From Pomphorhynchus laevis (Eukaryota > Acanthocephala > Palaeacanthocephala > Echinorhynchida > Pomphorhynchidae), in the NCBI GenBank assembly GCA_012934845.2, contig WNNJ02000390.1, forward strand, positions 62,001 to 126,000: a DNA stretch of 64,000 nt, in the 5' to 3' direction. Below, one piece after another: positions 56,204 through 64,000 of the stretch; the first letter of the stretch is position 1; every line of letters begins with the position of its first letter. The translations under genes and the position numbers were made by a program. A model generated the notes under the pieces. It searched no databases. It was given only the letters and a program-made list of their open reading frames with translations, and was not told where the DNA came from.

Positions 56204-59200
56204 TAATAAATAAGGAACAACTTTTTGGCTTTACTCAACAATCGAGAAAGTTCACAGGTACAATAGTATCAATATCATCACATTTTCTCCTTAATAATTG
56301 AAGCTTTTACTCCGTATTATTATTCTTCCACTCCTTGATCGATGTGGTAAGAAATCGAATACCAACGATTCGTTGGATGTATTCAAATCATCACCTGCAT
56401 TTGTAGTCATCATCGGGTCTTTTACATCAGGTTGATCGTTGACAGGTTCTTCTTCTTGACTTTGAGAGATATCTGTTGAAGATTGAGCGTGCGTACTCAT
56501 ATAATTCATGTCATCAATACTTGGTGCACCAACCTCACGATCTAGGTTATTATCATTTGCATGATTTACTGGTAAACCATTATCTGTCTCCATAAGGCCG
56601 AGAGAGCCAAATCACTTGTCTACACTGTGCTTTCCCTTCCATCTATATATCTGATACGAGCATACAATGGCGTTGATGAGATTATGTCGATTAGATGCAC
56701 TAGTTGATCTGACTTTGTTTGTCTTGTAAAATTGCGTACAAGTGCCTGTTCTTCCAATAGCCAAGTGGCTATAGAGTAACTGTTTCCCGATTTGCGTTGA
56801 TAATTTGAACAGACGTTCATGTGAATTCTGATTGGTAGCGGTACACAATATAGATCGTATTGAATGTAGAGCCACGTCGAGTACTGTTTTCCAATATTTT
56901 TCTTCGAGATTGCGAGATTTCAATGCTAGCTTTATCGTTTTCCAAATTACTACGTTGGTCCTCTCGCATTGTATATTTCCCATAGGGTGGTAAAGAGTAC
57001 TGTGAGAAATAATTTTTCCATTTTTACCAGATTAAGTCTTATACATCACGGGACATAAACTGCTTTACTCGATTGTTTTTATAGCTTCTGGTGCACCGAA
57101 TATCGCAAATAGACATTATAGGCATTGCACCACTGTTGTGGAAGACATGTCTCGGCACAGGAATACAAAGGGAAAGCGAGAGTATCCATCTACTAATACG
57201 AGCAGATATTTGTAACCGTCCACAGAAGGTTTGGGACCAACAAAATCCATTGCTAGCCTTTCAAAGGGTTTTCTGGTGCAAACTAGAGTTGATTGCGGGG
57301 TCTATAGAATAACGGTTTTAATTCAGCGCATACTGCACAAGTGGAGCAAACACGACATACTTCTTTAATTGAGAAGGGGAAGTTCTTTTGTCGAATGAAG
57401 TGATATAGCCTCGTGACACCAGGGTGACACAAAGTATTATGTAGATGTTTCGGAGTTCTGTCGTTGTTTGAAGAACAAATCCCGGAATACAGGATTACAA
57501 AGGGTCAAGATTACTAACGGCATTAACAATCGTAGCAGCTTCTCTTTCGATAGTCGAATGGTTTTTCTCAGATTTAGATAGACTTCTTGAGAAGAATGTC
57601 ATTGGTGTTTTTTTGTGATAACAAAGCTGCAATAGTGTATCGAGAAGCATCCGTCTACACACATAATGGTATATTTTCATTAATAGTGACTAGAGAGGCG
57701 TCACCAGTCTCGTTTCTAGCATTTTCGAAGCATTGAATTTGCTCTTGATTCAACGGAAATTATTTACAATTTAAGAGTGACCTTATTTTGGCCGAATAGT
57801 TTTTTATCCATTGAAAGGAGTAACTGAACAGCCCCAACACTCTTTTCAATTAAACTGAATTTTTGGGTTTCGGCATATTATGTAACGGCGCTAATCGTTC
57901 AGGATAAGGACGAATCGTACCACCTGCGATTAGATGCCCAAGAAATGTGAGACTGTTCTGCCTATATAAACATTTTGAATTATTTAACTTCATTCCGTAC
58001 TTTCCCGTAATCGATTATAAAGCCCTCAAGTTCCGATTGCGTTCGTCCAAAGTAGTACCAGCTACCACAACATCGTCGAAATAAAAAAAGTATTCTCCAA
58101 CTTGTTCTGGTTGATTATTTCGGTCATTACTCGTTGGAACACCGCGACCGAGTTAGTTAATCCAAAGGGAACCCTTTTGAATTGAAATAGATCACCTGCA
58201 GCTTGGAATGCTGTCTACCACCTTCATCAACTTTCAAAGGACATTGATAGTAGATTGACTCAAGATCTAGCTTGGAAAACACTTTTAATTTCGAAAGTTC
58301 CTGTATCATGTGGCCTACACGTGGCCACATGATACACATCGGAAAAGCGTCAACGTAAGTGAATCGATTTATGTTTGCTGAATAATCGATCACCATTCGT
58401 CGCTTATGTCGCTCTGAGTGAGTTACAACAACTTGAGCTCTCCATGAAGATGTTGACTGTTCAATAATGTCTTCCTTTAGCGGTTTCAGTACCTCTTTTT
58501 CTATAAACTCTTGGTCGACCTTTGTATACTTCCTTGGCTTTGTAGCTATCGGTCTTATATTTTCAGCAAGATTTAAGAATAATGAAGGGAGAGTGATTCT
58601 AAGGCACTGCATTGCTGACAATACCAGTTCATTCCAACTCCAGGACCATCAAACTCGAATGTAACTGCCTTGTTGCGTTTAATAAAATCCTGCCCGAGGA
58701 TGACAGGCGAAGAGATTATTTAAGAGTAATAATTTCGTTGATGAGAAAATTTTCCTCCAATACTAATATCGGCAAAACAGTGTCCGACGGTTTCGACGTT
58801 CTGATTCGCTGCCGCCAACGATGTTGTCTCTTGAGAGTGCATTACTTTTAGATGCGCATATTTTGCAATTTAAGGTAGAATAAAACTAATTATGCTACCA
58901 CTGTCGACGAGAGCATATGTTAGGTGATTATTCAAGCTGGCAAGTACTGAACTGAAGTCATAAATTGGTACGGTTGCACTGGTAGATTCCAATTGGATGT
59001 TTACTGCAGCACATTGAGATTTTGAATTTGACGTGGATCGACATATCGTAGAAAAGTGACCTCGCTTTCCACATCGGAAACAAGTGCCGTCTCTTGCTGG
59101 GCATTGTGATCTCTGATGAACATCTCTTACACCAAATTTGCATTTTCGTGTATCTCTAGAATTGACTAGAATCTCCCGTCTCCTCATATATGCCGACAAC

Positions 59201-59936
59201 GTGTCAATGATCTCTTCATCACTCTGTTGTTTTATCAGTGTATTCGCTGGATACGACGTTGATACCGAGTAGATCTCTTGAGTGATAAATGATTGCGCGT
59301 TTGTTTGTGATGACTCTAATGACTGAGCATTGTTTACAGCGTCTTTAACACTTAAGGTGGTGTGCTCTAGCAAGCGTTGACGAATTGAATTGTTCCTGAG
59401 ACCTGCAATAAAGGCATCCCGAATAACTTCTTCGGCATATTGTGTACTTGTAACATTTTTGAAATCACAAACTTTAGATTGGTGTTTAAGTTGATGAACG
59501 TAATCTGATACATTTTCGTCGTCTTTCTGTTTCCGTGTTGCTACCGTATGACGCGCAAAAATCAGGTTATTATGCCTATCGAATATTTCGTTAAGTAGTC
59601 TGATAGCGAATTCGAATTTTGAGCATTCGGATATCAATCAGTGCACGTCTGAAGAAATATAATTAGTTAGTAGCCGAAGTTTGTTTGATTGTATATCGGG
59701 TTTCGAGATCTGTAATTCGTCGACACAATTATTGAAAGTAACAATCCAGTGTTTCCATTCGGCTGGAGTAGTGGCTTTCCATCCATCGAAGCGCGTTGGA
59801 CCCATGAGGTTGCCCATTTGTCGAACGATTACTGTTGATTGTTTGTTGAGTAAATTGCAATAAATGAGGACCAATTTTTTAAATTTACTCAACAATCTAG
59901 AAAGTTCGCAAGCACAATAGTATCAATATCATCACA
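56204..59936 (-). mobile_element. Ty3/gypsy LTR-retrotransposon fossil
   Basis: Minus-strand order is that of Ty3/gypsy: gag region with a CCHC knuckle (CFRCGKRGHFSTIC) at 58.87-59.90 kb, protease (ALVDSGSIISF), RT (58.16-58.62 kb, VFSKLDLES), RNase H and integrase traces (56.6-57.7 kb). Short terminal direct repeats of about 80 bp are recognisable at 56204-56285 and 59856-59936 (ACAATAGTATCAATATCATC in both). The element is broken, with several breaks, and looks moderately old. It is inserted in an older LINE tail. Confidence 0.85.
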
Positions 59937-59939
59937 GTA

Positions 59940-60150
59940 GTTGCTCCTCTCTCGTGAAATCATCTGCCCATTTATATACGCCAATCAACCTCCAGGCGGT
60001 GCTTCAAACGTCTAATCCGATCCCATTTAAACAGTTTAACTAATTTATCTGCATGACTTTTGCTGCTTTTGTTAGTTAGTGGACTTGTAAGCGTTCAGCT
60101 AACACGCATTTTCCACATTAAATAAATTATTATTAAAAATATATCTATCC
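59940..60150 (+). mobile_element. LINE 3' end, copy 3, right part
   Basis: GTTGCTCCTCTCTCGTGAAA, TACGCCAATCAACCTCCAGG, TCCGATCCCATTTAAACAGT and the AATAAATTATTATT tail continue the copy interrupted at 56200. Confidence 0.75.
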
Positions 60151-60271
60151 TGATCTAATAAACATTGTAAGCAATGTTTATTGCTACAATGAACATTGTA
60201 AGCAATGTTCATCAATTTACAAACCGACAAAAAACTTTATGTATGTGACTTTTTCTTTTTCGTGTTGATTT

Positions 60272-60303
60272 CTGAAGATGCTAGTAGTTTCTAGCGAAAT
60301 ATC
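60272..60303 (+). ncRNA. Hammerhead-like hairpin, CTGAAGAT type
   Basis: Sequence and surroundings match 12446-12477: CTGAAGAT, stem GCTAG/CTAGC, GAAATATC. Part of the duplicated segment shared with 12-13.7 kb. Confidence 0.45.
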
Positions 60304-60739
60304 AAAATATATTTTTGTTATCGTTCAACTATACCTGATTGTTAATGGATATTTAAAAATTTTAATTACTATCGAAATAACTGCACTTTATCAATTACAG
60401 TAGTAATAAGCTAACAGAGAACAATTATTATCCTAGAATGTGAAAACAAAAAGTAAATCAAATCAGATACCTGAGTGTACGTATTTTATACTATATATTA
60501 ATAAAAATAGATTTTCAGAGCAGGCTATTGATCTGTCAAACGTAAAGATTTCATTCTGCTATCTTATTTAATCCTAAACATCTGTCTGCAAACTAGCGTA
60601 CGAGTATTACATCATGTTAAAACGTTAGTGCTCAGTGACTGTGCTCTGATGATCCATTGAGTACTAACGTCGGCGTATGATAACAGAGATGCTAGCATGA
60701 GATCCTGATGTTAGCGTAAGCTAACAGAGAACAATTATT

Positions 60740-61580
60740 ATCCTAGAATGTTGGTTTTCAGTTTGGTTCCATCAGAATACCATCTCTGCTTTTCGCAGAT
60801 GATGTTGTATTGTTGGCTTATTGTCCTGACAACTTAAGATCCCTACTAGATCGATTTACGATGGAATGCCAAGCGGCAGGGATGTTAATTAGTATCTCCA
60901 AGAATGTTTCTATGTGTTCGTTTCGGAATCAGGTGTCAATGTCAACTTATATTGGGATAAAAGTTTTTCCTTATGTGGATGACTTTAAGTATCTTAGGAT
61001 ATTGTTCTCGAGGGACAGCAGGAACATCAGCGATATTGATAAGCGGATCTGTTTAGCTAACGCAGCGATGCGTGTTTTGTACATGTGTCTTGGTAAAGCG
61101 AAAGTTGAGTCTTAAAGTAAAGCTTTCGGTTTACCATGCAATTTTCATTCCTATCTTAACCTATGGTCATGAGCTTTGGGTTATGACCGAAGGAGTAAGA
61201 TCTCGGATACCGTCTATCGAAATGATGTTTCTTCGTGGTTTGGCTGGTCTTATCCTTAGAGATAAGGTTAGAAATGCGGTTATCCGGGGTCAGTTGAGGT
61301 AACTAAGGCACGTTCTGAGTATGTCTAGGGATCGCATTCTTCGGAGGGTTTACCAGGCCGTACTATCTGGAAATAGACTCGATACCTGTGGAGAGATCAA
61401 ATTTTGAAACTGCCCAAAGACCGCCTTGGGCTATCTGAAGAAAATTCTTGTCTGTCACCCAGGATCGCGATGTATGGAGTAGTTTGTTCGAACACTGCCT
61501 CCACAGCCCGACACCCTGATTTTTGGTTGGCAAGAAAAATCGTGTGTATTATTATTTTGTTAATTTTTCTTGTCAAGAAA
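60740..61580 (+). mobile_element. LINE RT C-terminal fragment (GHELWVMTE type), copy 2
   Basis: Starts LLFADDVVLLA, continues RFTMECQAAGMLISISKN, VKRKLSLKVKLSVYHAIFIP (across a frame change), LTYGHELWVMTEGVRSRIPS and LRGLAGLILRDKVRNAVIRG, then a decayed C-terminus and a 3' end with TTGGCAAGAAAAATCGTGTG. The 3' end extends further than in the 13-kb copy and matches the antisense piece at 32745-33040. Confidence 0.78.
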
Positions 61581-61717
61581 TTGTTGTTATAAACTTTAAT
61601 AGTGGTTTAAATTATTAAAAAATTATTTTAATAATTAAATTTTCATACCATTAAATATTATTAATAAAAATGAAATTAATACAAATTCAATAAATTTTAC
61701 GTTAAAATACAAAAGTT

Positions 61718-62740
61718 AATAAGTGGTCGGTTTGATATTATCCTTGTGTGGTTGTTTGAATCCTATCAGCATCACTGGTCACTACAATAAGCGTGGATGG
61801 ACATCATCAGCAGTGAGCCCATGCCTACATTTCGTGTTTCGGGCCTGTTACTGCTTCTGCTGAACTCCTTGTCACCGAAATGCTGGTTTATATTTGGCTT
61901 ATATACCAAATTACACAATTAATGTGTTCTATATTAGGTGTGGGGGTATCTATTATTCGCAATTTGAATCCTTTATTCGAACTATTATTCCTCACCGAAC
62001 AATAGTTCGAATAAAGACAGCTTACGGTTTACTGTCCAGTGAACATTTCGTCCAGAACGGAATAAAAAATCGGTGTGTGGTGGATTCGAATTGAGAATAA
62101 TAGTTACCGCCCACACCAAATATAGAACACATTAATTGTGTAATTTGGTATATAAGCCAAATATAAGCCAGCATTTCGGCGACAAGGAGTTCAGCAGAAG
62201 CAGTAACATGACCGAAACACGAAATGTAGGTGTGGGTTCACTTCTGATGAGGTCCACCCTCGCTGATTGTAGTGTACCGTGATGCTGATTGGATTCAATC
62301 AACCACACGAGGGTAATATCAAACCGACAACTGAAAGAATACAACTCGTGTAAGCAATATATTCACAATATTAATAGACAGCTTACGGTTTATTGTCCAG
62401 TGAACATTTCGTCCTAGAACGGAATAAAAAATCGGTGTGGTGGATTCGAATTGCGAATATTAGTTACCGACCACACCAAATATAGAACACATTAATTGTG
62501 TAATTTGGTTTATAAGCCAAATATAAACCAGCATCTCGGCGACAAGTTCAGCAGAAGCAGTAACAGTACCGAAACACGAAATGTAGACATGGGCTCACTG
62601 CTGATGAGGTACATCCACGCTGATTGTAGTGTACAGTGATGCTGATAGGATTCAAACAAGCACTCGAGGATAATATCAAACCGATCACTGGAAGAATACA
62701 ACTCGTGTAAGCAATTAATATTCACAATACACAAGTTAAT
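61718..62740. repeat. Repeat cluster: one inverted and two direct units of about 260-370 bp
   Basis: Unit 2 (about 62018-62372) and unit 3 (62378-62735) are direct copies starting GACAGCTTACGGTTTA and ending GTAAGCAAT...ATTCACAAT. Unit 1 (61718-61940) is an inverted partial copy. Shared words include CACATTAATTGTGTAATTTG, TATAAGCCAAATATAA, CCGAAACACGAAATGTAG and CTGATGAGGT. In units 2 and 3 the bases before GAAAC pair with those after CTGATGA (GACC/GGTC and GTACC/GGTAC). No protein is shared. Confidence 0.75.
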
Positions 62741-62859
62741 ATTTGATTATGTAATAAAAAGGAAATAACTTTGCAAAGTAAAGCATTTACAAAATCATGT
62801 CAGTTCAAATTTTAAACAGCATAAATGAGATATAAAATTGAATTCAGAGAAAATATAGT

Positions 62860-63507
62860 TTATTCGATTTCAGTAAATAGGCTTTCGTCAATGGGTACTG
62901 TTTCAAGCATCTGATCACCTTCCAATTCATCTTCGTCAGTCAAATATATAGAATCGTTCTTCAAAAACATTTGTTTGCCAGTTAGTTGCTGATTGTCTTT
63001 TTCTGACACTTTTACGTTTAGTTTACCGATATTCATTTCTAGCGTAAACTTCTGTAACCATTCAGCAAATGATTCAGGCGTAACACGCTGACCTTCAAAT
63101 TTACGCATCTCCTCACGATGCTCAATTTCTGCTTGTGCGAGTGCACGTCGCTCCTCTTCTCGGTTTTCATTATCCTGCTTATTTTGAAGCCATTGCTCGA
63201 TTTCACTTGCAACGATAAAAATCGCAGGCATGCCAATATTCTCCTTTGCATGTTTTTCTGCTTTGTTAAGGAGCTCCTCTATAACAGATTGTTGCAGGTC
63301 GCCACCGCTGATGTATCTACAATCGAGTGCATCTTGCATTGGATATAAATCAGACAAGGTAAACTCCAACATTACGTCGACAGTCCGGAGACGAATCCTT
63401 ATACGCATCTTACCGTCTAGTCGATCTGCTACTTGCTCCATGTCCTCACAGTAAATCGCTTTTAAGATCTCAATTTCTTCGTTACGTTCATCATACTCAT
63501 CATTCAT
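62860..63507 (-). CDS. RWDD1: RWD domain-containing protein 1 (DFRP2-like)
   Basis: Single-exon, 215 residues (human RWDD1 243). Residues 1-105 fit an RWD domain (MNDEYDERNEEIEILKAIYC start, LEFTLSDLYP at about 47-56, ENIGMPAIFIVA at 89-100). Residues 105-140 are charged and coiled-coil-like. RVTPESFAEWLQKF (141-154), LTGKQMF (175-181) and the acidic end IDESLFTEIE match the RWDD1 C-terminus. RWDD1/DFRP2 (yeast Gir2) binds and stabilises the GTPase DRG2, a cytosolic translation-linked factor. The typical proline after YP in RWD domains is not seen. ATG at 63505-63507 has A at -3. The frame is unbroken and no retrocopy signs were found, but an intronless copy remains possible. Confidence 0.9.
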   Translation of the reverse strand: MNDEYDERNEEIEILKAIYCEDMEQVADRLDGKMRIRIRLRTVDVMLEFTLSDLYPMQDALDCRYISGGDLQQSVIEELLNKAEKHAKENIGMPAIFIVASEIEQWLQNKQDNENREEERRALAQAEIEHREEMRKFEGQRVTPESFAEWLQKFTLEMNIGKLNVKVSEKDNQQLTGKQMFLKNDSIYLTDEDELEGDQMLETVPIDESLFTEIE

Positions 63508-64000
63508 TTTAGATTAACTGTAATAACCTTCGTACTTAAGATTTCTACTGGCTAAGATTTCAATCTTATAAGTTCAAAAAATATCTTTATAATATCTCAA
63601 TAGAGAAAATCAAAGTTTAATGATAAGATCTTAAAATTCGGAATGGGAAGTTGTTTAGATTCTATTTGTTTATGTAAACTATTTTGAGGATTAGTTCAGC
63701 TAAGTTTTTCTCAACTACTAGTTCTTGATCGATATACCCATTCATAATAAAAAAATATTCACATAAAATATCTTTAAATGATTAAAGATATACAATAAAA
63801 GTTCTGATTATTTAATTGATTACAATATACATTAGTATACAAAACCACATTACAAGCAAAGTTCATCACATTATATAAAAAATAAATGAAATTAGATCAG
63901 CGATTTGTGTCCTGTAGTAGCAAAACATTCATTCCGCCTATAATAATTATTATTACTAGAATGTCAGCGAGCGTAGCTCAATAGACACCTTCACAATTTA
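63508..64000. other. Upstream of RWDD1, nothing else recognised
   Basis: AT-rich; would include the RWDD1 promoter. No TATA box in a typical position or other motif I would defend. Confidence 0.4.

Noticed and set aside
63968-64000. GAGCGTAGCTCAATAGAC looks like the start of a tRNA (GTAGCTCAAT)
   Set aside because: The window ends before anticodon and B box, and no D-stem partner is visible.

Overview
This is AT-rich nuclear DNA from an invertebrate animal; I cannot fix the phylum. The evidence is spliced genes with GT-AG introns (one only 40 nt), metazoan-type host genes, and a dense mix of retroelements (CR1/L2-like and RTE LINEs, Penelope-like elements, a Ty3/gypsy copy, a tRNA-derived SINE). 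There is no operon structure, CRISPR array or other bacterial feature.

Three host genes are read with confidence, all on the minus strand. (1) A classical dynamin: six 5'-proximal exons between 9647 and 717 encode the first two thirds or so of the GTPase domain with all five G motifs; the rest lies beyond the left edge. (2) A full mitochondrial NAD(P) transhydrogenase (NNT): 17 exons from 48280 to 25489 join in frame to about 1034 residues. (3) RWDD1 (DFRP2-like), a single-exon 215-residue gene at 62860..63507. Two tandem ubiquilin C-terminal (UBA) copies at 9.8-10.8 kb look like a duplicated retropseudogene.

Layout: 0-9.65 kb, dynamin with a repeat-filled second intron (3.5-9.35 kb). 9.7-25.4 kb, intergenic: ubiquilin copies, LINE pieces, a long fold-back, tandem repeats and a Cys-rich retroelement head. 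25.5-48.3 kb, NNT, whose introns hold Penelope-like elements, short interspersed repeats and retroelement fragments. 48.4-61.6 kb, a block of nested retroelements: a near-complete CR1-like LINE, antisense LINE pieces, an RTE 3' part, and a Ty3/gypsy fossil that split an older LINE copy. 61.7-62.75 kb, an inverted/direct repeat cluster. 62.8-64 kb, RWDD1.

The most interesting signal is the number of hammerhead-ribozyme-like motifs. Two minimal type I hammerheads sit 464 bp apart in a tandem dimer (7497..8372, minus strand), the arrangement described for metazoan retrozymes; the copy at 8243..8284 has an intact core, a 6-bp stem I, a 4-bp stem II and a self-complementary stem III. A tRNA-derived SINE at about 8.73-8.92 kb carries Pol III A and B boxes followed by a hammerhead-like core, as in schistosome Sm-alpha. 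More decayed or variant motifs occur at 6.4, 18.4, 18.7, 12.4, 14.5, 37.4, 39.0 and 60.3 kb, and a permuted candidate at 62 kb. A second notable thread is a little-described reverse transcriptase family (N-terminal Cys cluster, RT, C-terminal RHN plus RLD...FFDVRVFN-like domain) left as pieces at 3.9-5.9, 21.3-22.6 and 40.8-42.4 kb.
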